A stretch of DNA of 64,000 nt from Paraburkholderia lycopersici (GCF_900096975.1 NZ_FMYQ01000001.1:62001-126000), one strand, 5' to 3'. Positions 16,607 to 26,986 are shown, counted from the first letter of the stretch. The notes: generated from the letters alone by a model not told the origin. A program made the numbers and translations.

Positions 16607-17764
16607 ATGAAAACCGTCCTCACCCGCGACTTCCTCGCGCTGATCCTGAGCGTGGCCGTGGTCGGCCTCGGTTCTGGCGCAACACTCCCGCTCACCGCCC
16701 TCGCCCTCACCGACGCCGGCTACGGCACCGCCATCGTCGGCCTGCTCACGGCTGCGCAAGCGCTCGGCGGCCTCGCCGTCGTGCCGCTCACGGCATGGAT
16801 TTCCACGCGCTTCGGCTCGCGCCAGGTGATCGTGGGCTCGGTGCTGACCGTGGCCATCGCGACCGCGCTGATGCAGACGAGCGCCAACCTGTGGCTCTGG
16901 GCGCTGCTGCGCATGCTGTGCGGCGCGGCGCTCATGCTGCTCTTCACGATCGGCGAAGCGTGGGTCAACGAACTCGCCGACGACTCGAACCGCGGCCGCG
17001 TGGTCGGCATCTACGCGACCACGTTCACGCTGTTCCAGATGTCGGGCCCGGTGCTCGTGAGCCAGATCGCCGGCCATACGGCGTGGCGCTTCGCGATCTG
17101 CGGCGCGATCTTTCTCGTCGCGTTGCCGATGCTCGCCGCGATCCGCTCGAATCCGCAGCAAACCGACCTGCACGAGCCGCACGGCAGTTGGCGCCACGTG
17201 CTGCCGAAAATGCCGGCGCTCGTCGTCGCCACCGGGTTTTTCGCGCTGTTCGACACGCTCGCGCTTTCGTTGCTGCCGCTCTTCGCCATGGGCCACGGCA
17301 TCGACAGCGAAGTGGCCGTGCTGTTCGCCTCGGCCGTGCTGCTCGGCGACACGACCATGCAGTTCCCCATCGGCTGGCTCGCCGACCGGCTCGGCCGCGA
17401 GCGCGTGCACGCGCTCATGGGCATAACCGTCGCGGTGCTGCTGCCGCTTCTGCCGCTGGCCGTCGATATGCCGTGGCTGCGCTGGCCGCTTCTCTTCGTG
17501 CTGGGCGCGGCGGCGGGCTCGATCTATACGCTGGCGATCGTCGCGTGCGGCGAGCGTTTCCAGGGCGTCGCGCTCGTGTCCGCGAGCGCGCTCGTGAGCG
17601 CCTCGTGGAGCGCCGCGAGCTTCGGCGGCCCGATTATCACGGGCGCGTTGATGGAGCACGCCGGGCGCGACGCGATGCTGTGGGTGCTGTTCGCGAGCGC
17701 GCTCGTGTTTCTCGGCGCGCTGCGCTGGGAGCGCTCGCACGGGCTCGCGCGAGCGCGCGCATAG
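16607..17764 (+). CDS. MFS transporter, YcaD-like
   Basis: 385 residues with 12 membrane helices. The opening FLALILSVAVVGLGSGATLP, then GYGTAIVGLLTAAQALGGLA and GEAWVNELADDSNRGRVVGI match the YcaD/UMF family of MFS proteins, whose transport role is not known. ATG 16607 preferred over a TTG three codons earlier. It follows the AraJ-like gene by 137 bases with a hairpin between, so it is likely a separate unit. It converges with fahA on a shared terminator. Confidence 0.88.
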   Translation: MKTVLTRDFLALILSVAVVGLGSGATLPLTALALTDAGYGTAIVGLLTAAQALGGLAVVPLTAWISTRFGSRQVIVGSVLTVAIATALMQTSANLWLWALLRMLCGAALMLLFTIGEAWVNELADDSNRGRVVGIYATTFTLFQMSGPVLVSQIAGHTAWRFAICGAIFLVALPMLAAIRSNPQQTDLHEPHGSWRHVLPKMPALVVATGFFALFDTLALSLLPLFAMGHGIDSEVAVLFASAVLLGDTTMQFPIGWLADRLGRERVHALMGITVAVLLPLLPLAVDMPWLRWPLLFVLGAAAGSIYTLAIVACGERFQGVALVSASALVSASWSAASFGGPIITGALMEHAGRDAMLWVLFASALVFLGALRWERSHGLARARA

Positions 17765-17787
17765 CGGCGCATCGCCGGCGAAAAACA

Positions 17788-17814
17788 GCCGATGCGCGTT
17801 CGAAGCGCATCGGC
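17788..17814 (+). terminator. Convergent terminator between MFS gene and fahA
   Basis: GCCGATGCGC (17788-17797) and GCGCATCGGC (17805-17814) form a perfect 10-bp stem with a 7-base loop. A run of five A before it gives a short U tract on the minus strand, so it can end both the MFS and the hmgA-fahA messages. Confidence 0.65.
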
Positions 17815-17841
17815 CGCTCTGTTTCGCGCCTGGAAGTACTG

Positions 17842-19170
17842 CTACTTCAGCGCCGGCAGGATCTTGCCGACACACGTGCCGAAGCCCACGCGATAGCCAT
17901 CGCCCTGGCACCAGCCCGCCAGGGCGAGTTCGTCACCGTCTTCGATGAAGCCGCGCGTGCCGCCGCTCTTCAGTTCGAGCGGATGCTTCGCGTTCCACGT
18001 GAGTTCGAGCAGGCTGCCGAACGAGTCAGGCGTCGGACCCGAGATCGTGCCCGAGCCCATCAGGTCGCCCACGCGCGTATTGCAGCCCGCCACGGTGTGA
18101 TGCGCGAGCTGCTGCGCCATCGACCAGTACATGTGGCGGAAATTCGTGCGCGCGATGGTCGTCGCCTCTTGTGCGCCTTCGGGACGCAGCCGCACCTCGA
18201 GCGCAACGTCGAACGCGTGATGGCCCTCGTGACGCAGGTATTCGAGCGGCTGCGGCTCCTGCGCGGGCTGGGCGACGCGGAACGGCTCCAGCGCGTCGAG
18301 CGTCACGACCCACGGCGAAATCGTCGTGGCGAAGGTCTTCGCGTTGAACGGCCCGAGCGGCACGTATTCCCACTGCTGGATGTCGCGCGCGCTCCAGTCG
18401 TTGAGCAGCACCATGCCGAAAATGTGATCCTCGGCGTCCTCACACGCAATCGGCTCGCCGAGCGCATTGCCGCGCCCGACGACGAAACCCGTTTCCAGCT
18501 CGATATCGAGCTTGCGGCACGCGCCGAACACCGGACGCTCCTGGTCGGGCAGCTTCAACTGGCCATTCGGCCGGCGCACCGGCGTACCGCTCACCACCAC
18601 CGACGAAGCGCGGCCGTTATAACCGATCGGCATTTCGGACCAGTTCGGCAGCAGCGCATTCTTCGGATCACGAAACATCGATCCGACGTTCGTCGCATGT
18701 TCCTTCGACGAGTAGAAGTCCGTGTAACCGGGAATCTGCACCGGCAGATGCAGCCTCGCATCGGCGAGCTTCACGAAGGCGCGTTCGCGCAGCGCCGTGT
18801 CGTCGCGCAGCGTGGCCGTTTCGCGCGCGAACAGCGACGAAAGCTGCACGCGCACGCTGCGCCACGCGTCGCGGCCGAGCGCGATGAAATCGTTCAGCGC
18901 CGGGCGCGCGAACACGTCCTGCCGCGCGTTGACGGGCAGGCGCAGCAGCCCGGCTTCGTGCAGCACCGCCAGATCGGCCACGAGGTCGCCGATCGCCACG
19001 CCCACGCGCGCGTTCGCGGAGCCCGGGTCGCCTGCGCGATCGCTCGAAAACACGCCGAACGGCAGGTTCTGGATCGGGAAATCGCACTGCGCGTCGTTCG
19101 CGGACCCGATCCAGCTCTTGCGCGCGGAATCGAGCGTCGCCTTGAGTTCGTCCGTCATGGTGCTGCTCAT
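17842..19170 (-). CDS. fahA: Fumarylacetoacetase
   Basis: 442 residues. It hydrolyses fumarylacetoacetate to fumarate and acetoacetate, the last step of tyrosine and homogentisate breakdown, in the cytoplasm. The N-terminal SH3-like domain covers about residues 20-125 ([13 protein letters not shown]), and the catalytic domain follows with [20 protein letters not shown], metal-binding acids in [15 protein letters not shown] and [19 protein letters not shown], and the [12 protein letters not shown] turn. Start ATG 19168-19170 has GGAGAAGCG just upstream and overlaps the hmgA stop (ATGA), showing translational coupling. Confidence 0.97.
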   Translation of the reverse strand: MSSTMTDELKATLDSARKSWIGSANDAQCDFPIQNLPFGVFSSDRAGDPGSANARVGVAIGDLVADLAVLHEAGLLRLPVNARQDVFARPALNDFIALGRDAWRSVRVQLSSLFARETATLRDDTALRERAFVKLADARLHLPVQIPGYTDFYSSKEHATNVGSMFRDPKNALLPNWSEMPIGYNGRASSVVVSGTPVRRPNGQLKLPDQERPVFGACRKLDIELETGFVVGRGNALGEPIACEDAEDHIFGMVLLNDWSARDIQQWEYVPLGPFNAKTFATTISPWVVTLDALEPFRVAQPAQEPQPLEYLRHEGHHAFDVALEVRLRPEGAQEATTIARTNFRHMYWSMAQQLAHHTVAGCNTRVGDLMGSGTISGPTPDSFGSLLELTWNAKHPLELKSGGTRGFIEDGDELALAGWCQGDGYRVGFGTCVGKILPALK

Positions 19171-20516
19171 CGCTTCTCCGGATTGAAGTACTTCGTGAGG
19201 CCTTGCCAGCACTCGTAGTAATGCGCCTGCAACTGGCTCGTTTCGAGCGCGTAGCGCGTCGGGCGGATCAGCGTGCGGGTTTCGAACATGAACGCCATCG
19301 TGTCGCCGACCTTGTGCGGCTTCGTCGTGTCGGCGTTCGAGGCCTTCTCGAAGGTCTCGGCGTCGGGGCCGTGGCCCGACATGCAGTTGTGCAGGCTCGC
19401 GCCGCCCGGCACGAAACCTTCGGCCTTGGCGTCGTACACGCCGTGCACGAGGCCCATGAACTCGCTCGCCACGTTGCGGTGATACCAGGGCGGACGGAAC
19501 GTGTTCTCGGCCGCGAGCCAGCGCGGCGGGAAGATCACGAAGTCGATCGAATCGACGCCCGGCGTATCGGTGGGCGAATGCAGCACGAGGAAGATCGACG
19601 GATCGGGGTGGTCGTAGCTGATGGAGCCGATCGTGTTGAAGCGGCGCAGGTCGTACTTGTAGGGCGCGTAGTTGCCGTGCCACGCCACCACGTCGAGCGG
19701 CGAGTGGCCGATGTCGGCACGCCAGAGCTGGCCATTGAGCTTCGTGACGAGCTCGAACTGGCCTTCGCGATCCTCATAGGCGGCGACGGGCGTGAGGAAA
19801 TCGCGCGGATTCGCAAGCCCGTTCGAGCCGATCACGCCAAGGTCGGGCAGGCGCAGCAGCGCGCCGAAGTTCTCGCAGATGTAGCCGCGCGCTTCGCCAT
19901 CGGGCAGATCCACCGTGAAGCACACGCCGCGCGGAATCACGACGATCTCGAACGGCTCGACGTCGAGCCGGCCCATCTCGGTGCGGATCGAAAGACGCCC
20001 CTGCTGCGGGACGACCAGCAGCTCGCCGTCGGTATTGAAGAAGAAGCGGTCCACCATCGGGCGGTTCGCCGCGTACAGATGAATCGCACAGCCGCTCATC
20101 GAGGCCGCCGAGCCGTTGCCCGACATCGTCACCCAGCCGTCGATGAAATCCGTGGGCTCGGTCGGCATGGGCAACGCGTCCCAGCGCAACTGGTTGGGCG
20201 GCGTGGGCGGCACATCGCCGAAATCGGCGACGAGGCGCGGTGCGCCGTTGCGGCTCATGTTCGACGCGAGCGGCGTGAACGGCTGATGCACGGCACCAGG
20301 ACGAATCCGATAGAACCAGGTGCGGCGGTTGTGCGAGCGCGGCGCGGTGAACGCCGTGCCCGAAAGCTGCTCGGCATAGAGGCCGTAGGCGCAGCGCTGC
20401 GGCGAGTTCTGCGCCTCGGGCAGCGCGCCCGGCAGCGCCTCGGTCGCGAATTCGTTGGCGAAACCGCTCATGTAGCCGTGCTGGACTTCAGTCGGGTGGC
20501 GCAAGGGTGCATTCAT
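19167..20516 (-). CDS. hmgA: Homogentisate 1,2-dioxygenase
   Basis: 449 residues, normal length. This iron enzyme opens the ring of homogentisate to maleylacetoacetate. Family segments include [46 protein letters not shown] and [20 protein letters not shown], which supplies a His and the Glu of the iron site, followed by the further His in [16 protein letters not shown]. First gene of the hmgA-fahA operon. No maleylacetoacetate isomerase gene is adjacent, so that step must be encoded elsewhere or occur without it. Confidence 0.98.
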   Translation of the reverse strand: MNAPLRHPTEVQHGYMSGFANEFATEALPGALPEAQNSPQRCAYGLYAEQLSGTAFTAPRSHNRRTWFYRIRPGAVHQPFTPLASNMSRNGAPRLVADFGDVPPTPPNQLRWDALPMPTEPTDFIDGWVTMSGNGSAASMSGCAIHLYAANRPMVDRFFFNTDGELLVVPQQGRLSIRTEMGRLDVEPFEIVVIPRGVCFTVDLPDGEARGYICENFGALLRLPDLGVIGSNGLANPRDFLTPVAAYEDREGQFELVTKLNGQLWRADIGHSPLDVVAWHGNYAPYKYDLRRFNTIGSISYDHPDPSIFLVLHSPTDTPGVDSIDFVIFPPRWLAAENTFRPPWYHRNVASEFMGLVHGVYDAKAEGFVPGGASLHNCMSGHGPDAETFEKASNADTTKPHKVGDTMAFMFETRTLIRPTRYALETSQLQAHYYECWQGLTKYFNPEKR

Positions 20517-20559
20517 TGCTGTCTCTCCACGTTCTCGGGCCGTGACATATCGCCACGCG

Positions 20560-20600
20560 ATTTACGGATGGTAAAACGAATTACGATTAGTGAAATTACG
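20560..20600 (-). promoter_or_regulatory. hmgA: Repeated TTACG motif upstream of hmgA (possible operator)
   Basis: AATTACG occurs at 20579-20585 and again at 20594-20600, exactly 15 bases apart, with a related ATTTACG at 20560-20566. The region is AT-rich against the GC-rich background and lies 44-84 bases before the hmgA start on its strand. This suggests direct-repeat binding sites for an IclR- or GntR-type regulator of hmgA; no such gene is in the window. Confidence 0.4.
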
Positions 20601-20768
20601 TGTATACCCTGGCGCATGACCCACGACCCATGGCCTCCAGAACGGCCGCGCACGGCCGATAACGTTATGACCAATCAGACCATCCGGCGCGGCTGCGGGC
20701 TGCTACCATCGGGTCATGCGGCCCTCAGTCCGGGCTCGCGCCATTCATCCCCGCTCCGCCACATCATC

Positions 20769-21596
20769 ATGATCGCTCCGACCATTCCCGAGCTCGTCGC
20801 TCGCTCCGCCGACCATCCGTTTCTTGGCGAGCATCTCGCGATGGGCCGCGGTGCGCACGACAAGGAAGCCGTGGCGAAGCGGCGCGGCATCGAGCTATTG
20901 AGCGCCTACGAGCCGATCTACGACATCAGCGTGCACAGCGGCGCCCAGTCGCTCGCGGCCGACATCGCGGCGGCCGCGCGCTTCGGCGACGAGCTTGGCT
21001 ATCAGGCGGTGACGCTGCGCGAACAGGACGGCCAGATCGCGCCTTGCGACCCGTTCGGCGACGCGCTCGACGATCCCGAACTCGTCGCGCTCGACCGCAT
21101 GGTGCGCGCGCTTCATGCGATCAACTTTCTGGGCGGCCAGCAGCACGGCCTGCTCTTCCTGCGCGTGCACGAACGGCTTCTGAAGAGCGTGAAGTACGAC
21201 CACGGACGGCATTTTTCGAACGTGCTGGTATCGTTCGGGCTCAATCCCGGGCGCATCGTGATCGAACTGCCGTCGGCTGCGGTCGCGCACCGCACGTTTC
21301 TCGGCTATCTCACGAAGAGCTATCAGCGGTATGGGTTCAAGGTGGCCGGCAACCTGCCCAATGCCGGGCAGATTCTCTCGGTGTCGGACATGGCGCGGCC
21401 CGACTTCGTGAAGATGGATGCGACTTCGGCGCTGCGCGATTCGATGGTGAAGCCGCTCGTGAGTTATGCGGCGCGGCTGCGCATTCCGCTCATCTTCAAT
21501 CGCGTGGTGGATGCGGCGCAGTTCGAGCAGTTGCAGCAGTACGACGTGCGCTTCGTGCAGGGGCCGGTGTTCGCGGCCCAGGACAAGGTGGTTTGA
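20769..21596 (+). CDS. Degenerate EAL-domain protein
   Basis: 275 residues with the outline of an EAL (cyclic di-GMP phosphodiesterase) domain: SAYEPIYDISVHSG at about 46-58 matches the YQPI entry strand, LLFLRVHERLL the second strand, NPGRIVIELPSAAV the conserved Glu strand, PDFVKMD the Lys-x-Asp strand, and YDVRFVQGPVFAAQ the closing GYLF strand. The catalytic parts are missing: no EALxR motif after the first strand, AGNLPNAGQ replaces the DDFG loop, and IFNRVVDAAQFEQL replaces the EGVE segment. It is therefore unlikely to cut c-di-GMP and may bind it or a protein partner. Start ATG 20769. No GGDEF or sensor domain. Confidence 0.75.
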   Translation: MIAPTIPELVARSADHPFLGEHLAMGRGAHDKEAVAKRRGIELLSAYEPIYDISVHSGAQSLAADIAAAARFGDELGYQAVTLREQDGQIAPCDPFGDALDDPELVALDRMVRALHAINFLGGQQHGLLFLRVHERLLKSVKYDHGRHFSNVLVSFGLNPGRIVIELPSAAVAHRTFLGYLTKSYQRYGFKVAGNLPNAGQILSVSDMARPDFVKMDATSALRDSMVKPLVSYAARLRIPLIFNRVVDAAQFEQLQQYDVRFVQGPVFAAQDKVV

Positions 21597-21647
21597 GAGT
21601 CGTGAGGGCGCAGGCGTGGCTGCGCGCCTCGGCTCGCAGCCTGGTGC

Positions 21648-22703
21648 CTAGAGGCTGACGGGTTCCTGCTCCAGCGCCACGCCGAAGCGCGCGAGCACGT
21701 CGCGCTGGATGGCCTGCGCGAGTTCGAGGATGTCCGCGCCGGTCGCCCCGCCGCGATTGACGAGCACGAGCGCCTGACGCTCGTGCACGGCCGCCGCGCG
21801 CAGCGCGCGGCCCTTCCAGCCGCAGCGGTCGATCATCCAGCCCGCCGCGAGCTTCACGCGCCCGTCGGCCTGGTGGTACGAAACGATCTGCGGCTCGCGC
21901 GCGACGAGCGAATCGAACTGCGGCGCGTCGATCACGGGATTCTTGAAGAAACTGCCCGCGTTGCCGAGTTCGAGCGGGTCGGGCAGTTTCGCGCGCCGCA
22001 CCGCCACCACCGCGTCGAACACGGCGCGCGCGCGCGGCGAGTCGCCGGCGTTGCGCTGCGCGAGTTCGCGCGCGAGATCGGCATAGCCCGCGTTGGGCTG
22101 CCACACCTTCGGCAGACGGAAGACAACCGAGGTAACGACGAAACGCTCGCGCCCTTCGCGCTTGAAGAAACTGTCGCGATAGCCGAACCGGCAGGCTTGC
22201 GCATCGAATTCGACAGGCGCGCCCGTGGCCATTTCGATCGCGCGCACCGCGACGCAGCGCTCGGCCATCTCGAGCCCGTAGGCGCCGATGTTCTGGATGG
22301 GCGCCGCGCCCACCGTGCCCGGAATCAGCGCCAGGTTCTCGAGGCCCGGCATGCCCGCTTCGAGCGTCCAGGCCACGAATTCGTGCCAGTTCTCACCCGC
22401 GGCCGCCTCCACGTACCACGCCTGCCCGTCCTCGTGCGCGACGCGCTTGCCGGCGAGCGCCATGAGCAGCACGAGACCGTCGAAGTCGCGCGTGAGCACG
22501 ACGTTGCTGCCGCCGCCCAGCACGAGCGTGCGCAAGCCCTGCGCGCGCGGGTCGCGCACGGCGGCGGCAAGATCGGCCTCGCTCTCGACCCGGCACGCGT
22601 AGCGCGCGCGCACGTCGAAGCCGAACGTGTTGTGCGCGCGCAGCGGATAGCCGGCGGCGAACCACACGGGAGACGAATCGACGGACGTTTGGAGGACGGG
22701 CAT
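21648..22703 (-). CDS. murB: UDP-N-acetylenolpyruvoylglucosamine reductase
   Basis: 351 residues. MurB uses NADPH and FAD to make UDP-N-acetylmuramate for peptidoglycan. FAD-binding motifs [12 protein letters not shown] and [20 protein letters not shown] are present; [12 protein letters not shown] follows; the catalytic serine is in [12 protein letters not shown], and the final catalytic glutamate is in ALEQEPVSL. It is the type I, longer form as in E. coli. Start ATG 22701-22703, chosen because the protein then begins just before the conserved NTFGFDVRA segment. Divergent from yajQ. Confidence 0.96.
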   Translation of the reverse strand: MPVLQTSVDSSPVWFAAGYPLRAHNTFGFDVRARYACRVESEADLAAAVRDPRAQGLRTLVLGGGSNVVLTRDFDGLVLLMALAGKRVAHEDGQAWYVEAAAGENWHEFVAWTLEAGMPGLENLALIPGTVGAAPIQNIGAYGLEMAERCVAVRAIEMATGAPVEFDAQACRFGYRDSFFKREGRERFVVTSVVFRLPKVWQPNAGYADLARELAQRNAGDSPRARAVFDAVVAVRRAKLPDPLELGNAGSFFKNPVIDAPQFDSLVAREPQIVSYHQADGRVKLAAGWMIDRCGWKGRALRAAAVHERQALVLVNRGGATGADILELAQAIQRDVLARFGVALEQEPVSL

Positions 22704-22963
22704 CGGAGAGGAACGGAACACGGACAGCAAAGCAGATGGAAAAAGGCCGGGCAAACCGCCAGGGGAGCCAGTGGACGCCGGGCCGCGCCGCAGGCAGCCT
22801 TGGGCAAACGCAACGGCGCCGGTAGAATGGCGTCGGTCCGTGATTATAGCGAGTGCGCGAACCGCCGCCGGAAATCGGGCATGGCATGCGGGCGCATCGA
22901 TTGCGCAGCGCTTTGTGCCGCCGTCGCGCCGCCGTTCGCCGCTCGCACTTTTGGGAGAAAGCA

Positions 22964-23449
22964 ATGCCATCGTTTGACGTCGTCTGCGAAGCCAACATGA
23001 TCGAAGTAAAGAACGCCGTGGAGCAATCCAACAAGGAAATCTCCACGCGCTTCGACTTCAAGGGCTCGGATTCGCGCGTCGAGCAGAAGGAGCGCGAACT
23101 GACCGCGTTCGCCGACGACGACTTCAAGCTCGGCCAGGTGAAGGACGTGCTGGTCTCGAAAATGGCCAAACGCAATGTGGACGTGCGCTTCCTCGACTAC
23201 GGAAAGATCGAGAAGATCGGCGGCGACAAGGTCAAGCAGGTCATCACCGTGAAGAAGGGCGTGTCGGGCGACCTCGCGAAGAAAATCGTGAAGCTCGTCA
23301 AGGACAGCAAGATCAAGGTGCAGGCGAGCATTCAGGGCGACGCGGTGCGCGTGACGGGCGCCAAGCGCGACGACCTGCAAAGCGTGATCGCCTTGCTGCG
23401 CAAGGACGTGACCGATACGCCGCTCGACTTCAACAACTTCCGCGATTGA
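22964..23449 (+). CDS. yajQ: YajQ family nucleotide-binding protein
   Basis: 161 residues starting at ATG 22964, with GGGAGA 5 bases upstream. The family opening [20 protein letters not shown] and [19 protein letters not shown] are intact, as is the closing [18 protein letters not shown]. YajQ proteins have two RNA-recognition-like folds; relatives in Xanthomonas and Pseudomonas bind cyclic di-GMP and act with a regulator partner. Cytoplasmic, single-gene unit. Confidence 0.95.
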   Translation: MPSFDVVCEANMIEVKNAVEQSNKEISTRFDFKGSDSRVEQKERELTAFADDDFKLGQVKDVLVSKMAKRNVDVRFLDYGKIEKIGGDKVKQVITVKKGVSGDLAKKIVKLVKDSKIKVQASIQGDAVRVTGAKRDDLQSVIALLRKDVTDTPLDFNNFRD

Positions 23450-23457
23450 CGCATCCC

Positions 23458-23481
23458 GCGGGGCGGCCCGCACCGCCCCGC
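23458..23481 (+). terminator. GC-rich hairpin after yajQ
   Basis: GCGGGGCGG (23458-23466) and CCGCCCCGC (23473-23481) form a 9-bp stem with a 6-base loop only 8 bases after the yajQ stop. The bases after it (tgcttcacgccctctgctt) are T-rich rather than a clean T run. Confidence 0.5.
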
Positions 23482-23499
23482 TGCTTCACGCCCTCTGCT

Positions 23500-23629
23500 T
23501 CACACCCGCTTTTCTCCCGCCTCGTCCGCCGTCACTACCGGCAACGCCGGCACCTCGTCGGTGTCCGGCAGCGTTTCGAGATTCACGGGCCCGGTTTCGA
23601 TCGGGCGGTGCGAATCGCCCTCTCCAGCA
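23500..23629 (-). pseudogene. Displaced C-terminal tail of the chemotaxis receptor (frameshifted)
   Basis: Beyond the receptor stop at 23630-23632, the neighbouring frame on the same strand stays open and has normal coding bias. It reads AGEGDSHRPIETGPVNLETL, then PDTDEVPALPVVTADEAGEK and RV, ending at TGA 23500-23502. Removing one T from GATTGATGCT at the junction would fuse the two into ...[16 protein letters not shown]..., adding about 43 acidic residues. This looks like the true receptor tail cut off by a one-base insertion, or a sequencing error. Confidence 0.5.
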
Positions 23630-25429
23630 TCAATCCAGCCTGAACCGCCCCACCGCATTGGCGAGACTGGCTGCCTGACCGCGCAACGCCGCCGCCGCCG
23701 CCGTCGACTGCTCGACGAGCGCCGCGTTCTGCTGAACCATCTCGTCGAGCTGGCTCACCGCGCGGTTCACCTCCTGGATGCCGCGCGTCTGCTCGTCGGC
23801 CGCGTGCGTCACCTCGGAGATGATGGTCGTCACGTTCGAGACATTCGCGACGATCTCGTCCATCGTGGCGCCCGCGTGGCGCACGAGCTGCGAGCCCGAA
23901 CTCACGCTCGAAACCGTCGATTCGATCAGCGCCTTGATCTCGCGCGCCGCCTGGGCGCTGCGCTGCGCGAGGCTGCGCACCTCGCCCGCCACCACCGCGA
24001 AGCCGCGGCCCTGCTCGCCCGCGCGCGCCGCTTCCACGGCCGCGTTCAACGCGAGAATGTTGGTCTGGAACGCAATGCCGTCGATCACGCCGATGATGTC
24101 CGCGATCTTGACCGAAGCCTGCTCGATGTCGCCCATCGTGTGCACGACGTCGCCGATCACCGTGCCCCCGCGCGAAGCCGCCTGCGAAGCCGTTGCCGCC
24201 GTCACGTCGGCCTGCTGCGCCGCGTTCGCCGACTGCGCGACCGTCGCCGTGATCTGCTCCATCGAGGCGGCCGTCTCTTCGAGGCTCGCCGCGGCCGATT
24301 CGGTCCGTCCCGACAGATCCACGTTGCCCGACGCGATCTCGTCGCTCGCCGTGCGCACCGATTCGCTCGCGTCGCGGATCTGGCGCATCACGTCGCGCAG
24401 CTTGTCCATGAACGCGTTGAACGAGCGCGCGATCTGCGCGACCTCGTCGTTGCCCTCGGCGGGCAGCCGCTTCGTGAGATCGCCCTCGCCGGTGCTGATC
24501 GCGTCCATCGCGTCGCGCACGCGCGAAAGGCGCTGGAACGACACGCCGGTCGCGCCCGCCGCGATCGCCGCGGCCGCGACGCCGATCACCACGAGCGCCA
24601 CGAGCGACGCCGTGAGAAGCGAGCGCATGGCCGCCGTCGCATCATGACGGTCGAGAGCCACGACCACGCGCCAGTCGGTGCCCGGAATCGTTTGCGCGCG
24701 CATCAGCTTGGTGTCGCCGTTTACGTCCACCTCCAGCGGCGCGCTGGCCGAGAACAGCGCGTTCAGGCGATCGCCGGCCAGCGCGGGGGCGAGTTCCGAC
24801 ACGGGCTTGAGCGTGAGCTTCGGGTCCGGATGCGCGACGATCGCGCCGCTCGCGTCCACGAGCATGCCGAAGCTCGCGGACGTGGGATGAATCGAGCGGA
24901 CGTTGGCGATCACGCTGTCCATCGCCACGTCGCCGGAGATCACGCCCTTCACCGCGCCGTCGCGAATCACGGGCTCCGCGAACGCCACTACGAGCTTGCC
25001 GGAGCCGATGTCCACGTAAGGCGGCGTGACGACGGCCTTGCCGGCCGCCACGGCCTGCTTGTACCAGGGGCGCACGGTCGGGTCGTAGTCGGGCGGAATG
25101 CCGGTGGGGTCCGAGAACTTCGAGGTCTTGTCCGCGTAGCCCACGTAGACGTTCGTGAAGCCGCCCGCCGTCGCGATCTGCTTGAGCGCCGGCATGGGAT
25201 CGGGTCCGAGCACGGCGTCCTGCAGCGAATCGATCATTCTCACGTGCGCCGCGACCCAGTCGGTGACGCCTTGCGCATGGCTGTCTTCGAGCGCCGTGAG
25301 CATGCCGTCGATCGACTCCGTGTTGTGCGAGTCGGCGACGAAGTAGTCGAGCGCGGTATTCGCGGCGAGCGCGGACACGACGATGACCACACAAAGCGCG
25401 ACGATGCGCGCGCGGATGGTAGAGAACAT
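23630..25429 (-). CDS. Methyl-accepting chemotaxis protein with dCache sensor domain
   Basis: 599 residues. One membrane helix at about 7-25, a periplasmic double-Cache domain to about 275 ([20 protein letters not shown] is the typical ligand-pocket segment, and [20 protein letters not shown] the following strands), a second helix near 281-305, then HAMP and the long signalling coiled coil. The hairpin tip that binds CheA/CheW is intact: [20 protein letters not shown], then [20 protein letters not shown]. The dCache pocket in such receptors often binds amino acids. No che genes are nearby. The C-terminus is probably shortened by a frameshift (see the displaced tail). Confidence 0.95.
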   Translation of the reverse strand: MFSTIRARIVALCVVIVVSALAANTALDYFVADSHNTESIDGMLTALEDSHAQGVTDWVAAHVRMIDSLQDAVLGPDPMPALKQIATAGGFTNVYVGYADKTSKFSDPTGIPPDYDPTVRPWYKQAVAAGKAVVTPPYVDIGSGKLVVAFAEPVIRDGAVKGVISGDVAMDSVIANVRSIHPTSASFGMLVDASGAIVAHPDPKLTLKPVSELAPALAGDRLNALFSASAPLEVDVNGDTKLMRAQTIPGTDWRVVVALDRHDATAAMRSLLTASLVALVVIGVAAAAIAAGATGVSFQRLSRVRDAMDAISTGEGDLTKRLPAEGNDEVAQIARSFNAFMDKLRDVMRQIRDASESVRTASDEIASGNVDLSGRTESAAASLEETAASMEQITATVAQSANAAQQADVTAATASQAASRGGTVIGDVVHTMGDIEQASVKIADIIGVIDGIAFQTNILALNAAVEAARAGEQGRGFAVVAGEVRSLAQRSAQAAREIKALIESTVSSVSSGSQLVRHAGATMDEIVANVSNVTTIISEVTHAADEQTRGIQEVNRAVSQLDEMVQQNAALVEQSTAAAAALRGQAASLANAVGRFRLD

Positions 25430-25650
25430 GGAGGAAAGCCGTGTGGGTAGAGGAGGAACCTGCGAAAACCGATCTGGAACTATCAGGGTTTACGGCAGGT
25501 CGCACGGCGGTCTTAAGGGCGCGCACGCAGAAAAAGCGCCCTGAGTCGCTACTTGCCGGAAGATGCCCGGCGATGAGCGATTTATCAGGGGAATAATCGG
25601 AGGAACGGCGAGCGGCAGCACAGTGGGTGCCGCCGCGGCTCAAATCGCCT

Positions 25651-26271
25651 TTACTTGCCCGCCCCAGCGGCCTTCTTCTCGCCGATGCGACTCTCCTTGC
25701 CGGCGATGAGCTTGGCGATGTTCGCGCGATGCCGCCAGAACAGCAGCCCGCTCATGGCGAGAATGGCGAGTGCGACGACGCGTGGGCCGAACATGAACAC
25801 GTAGTAGAGCGGCGCGAACACGGCGGCCGCCAGCGCGGCGAGCGACGAGTAGCGCGTGAAGAACGCGACGATGAGCCAGGTCGCGAGCGTGGCGGCGCCG
25901 AGGACCGGATTCACGGCGAGCAGCACGCCGGCCGCCGTGGCGACGCCCTTGCCGCCCTTGAAGCGGAAAAACGCGGGATACAGGTGGCCGAGGAACACGG
26001 CGAGCGCGGCGAGCGCGATGGCCGCATCGCCGAGCCCGTAGCGCGGGCCGAAGTGCGCGACGAGCCAGACGGCCAGCCAGCCCTTGAACGCGTCGCCGAT
26101 CAGCGTGAGGATCGCGGCCTTCTTGTTGCCGCTGCGCAGCACGTTGGTCGCGCCGGGATTGCCGGAGCCGTAGGAGCGCGGATCGTCGAGGCCCATGAAG
26201 GCGCTCACGATCACGGCAAACGAAACCGAGCCGATCAGATAGGCAAGAACGGCGACGAACAGGTTGTACAT
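25651..26271 (-). CDS. plsY: Glycerol-3-phosphate acyltransferase PlsY
   Basis: 206 residues, five membrane helices. PlsY transfers an acyl group from acyl-phosphate to glycerol-3-phosphate, the first step of phospholipid synthesis, in the inner membrane. The three signature loops are present: [31 protein letters not shown] and the later [13 protein letters not shown]. The 20-residue basic tail after the last helix is ordinary. Single gene followed (on the plus strand) by the oppositely placed chemotaxis receptor region; 168 bases separate it from ybaK upstream. Confidence 0.96.
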   Translation of the reverse strand: MYNLFVAVLAYLIGSVSFAVIVSAFMGLDDPRSYGSGNPGATNVLRSGNKKAAILTLIGDAFKGWLAVWLVAHFGPRYGLGDAAIALAALAVFLGHLYPAFFRFKGGKGVATAAGVLLAVNPVLGAATLATWLIVAFFTRYSSLAALAAAVFAPLYYVFMFGPRVVALAILAMSGLLFWRHRANIAKLIAGKESRIGEKKAAGAGK

Positions 26272-26439
26272 GCACGAAACCCGGAGGAGGTGGAACGATG
26301 CGCGCCGGGCTGGTTCGCCCGGCGACGCGCGACGGCGCTCATTTTACCGAAGCGCGGGCGCTCGCTGCCCGCGCGCCGGTCGCAAACCAGGGTAAATCAG
26401 GGAAGCAACGGGCAACGCCCGCAAGGCGCGGCCCGCGCG

Positions 26440-26931
26440 TCAGTCGACGCTCGCGCATTGGACCGGTTTCGCGCCGAGCAGCGACGTGAGCACCGAGGGC
26501 GCGAGGCTCACCAGATAGCCGCGCCGTCCTCCGTTGAGCCAGATTTCGTCGAGCTCGAGTATGGTCGATTCGACGTAGACGGGCATGGTCTTCTTCGTGC
26601 CGAACGGCGACGTGCCGCCCACCAGATAGCCCGAATGGCGGTTCGCGACTTCGGGCTTGCACGGCTCGACACGCTTCGCGCCGATCTGCCGTGCAAGGTT
26701 TTTCGTCGACACCTTGCGGTCGCCGTGCATGAGAACGATGAGCGGCCTCGCGTGCTCGTCCTCCATCACGAGCGTCTTGACCACGCGATGCTCGTCCACG
26801 CCGAGCTGGCGCGCGGATTCGGCCGTGCCGCCATGCTCGACGTACCCGTAGGGATGCTCGCCGAACGCGACGCCCGCGCGGCGCAGCATTTGCGTGGCGG
26901 GCGTTTCCGATACATGTTTCGTTTTGCTCAT
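26440..26931 (-). CDS. ybaK: Cys-tRNA(Pro)/Cys-tRNA(Cys) deacylase YbaK
   Basis: 163 residues from ATG 26929-26931. It is the YbaK/EbsC branch of the trans-editing deacylases, which remove cysteine wrongly loaded on tRNA(Pro). The conserved lysine region DRKVSTKNLARQIGAKRV and the glycine loop SGYLVGGTSPFGTKK are present, plus the entry helix TPATQMLRRAGVAFGEHPYG. Same strand as xerD, 55 bases apart; likely one transcript. Confidence 0.94.
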   Translation of the reverse strand: MSKTKHVSETPATQMLRRAGVAFGEHPYGYVEHGGTAESARQLGVDEHRVVKTLVMEDEHARPLIVLMHGDRKVSTKNLARQIGAKRVEPCKPEVANRHSGYLVGGTSPFGTKKTMPVYVESTILELDEIWLNGGRRGYLVSLAPSVLTSLLGAKPVQCASVD

Positions 26932-26986
26932 CCGGGCATTGTAATCGCGCAGCCTGCAACGACCGTGCCGGCCGACCGCGCAAACT

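Noticed and set aside
15222..17911. Very long minus-strand frames opposite the MFS genes
   Set aside because: Charged, repetitive His/Arg/Glu translations typical of the antisense of membrane proteins in GC-rich DNA.
16309..19218. A 969-codon plus-strand open frame across two MFS genes' region and antisense to fahA
   Set aside because: Its translation is arginine/alanine/histidine-rich with no domain, and it overlaps well-supported genes on both strands; it is a side effect of high GC.
26304..26323. GCCGGGC/GCCCGGC hairpin between plsY and ybaK
   Set aside because: Short stem without a U tract, and nearby bases form several competing GC pairs; not convincing as a terminator.
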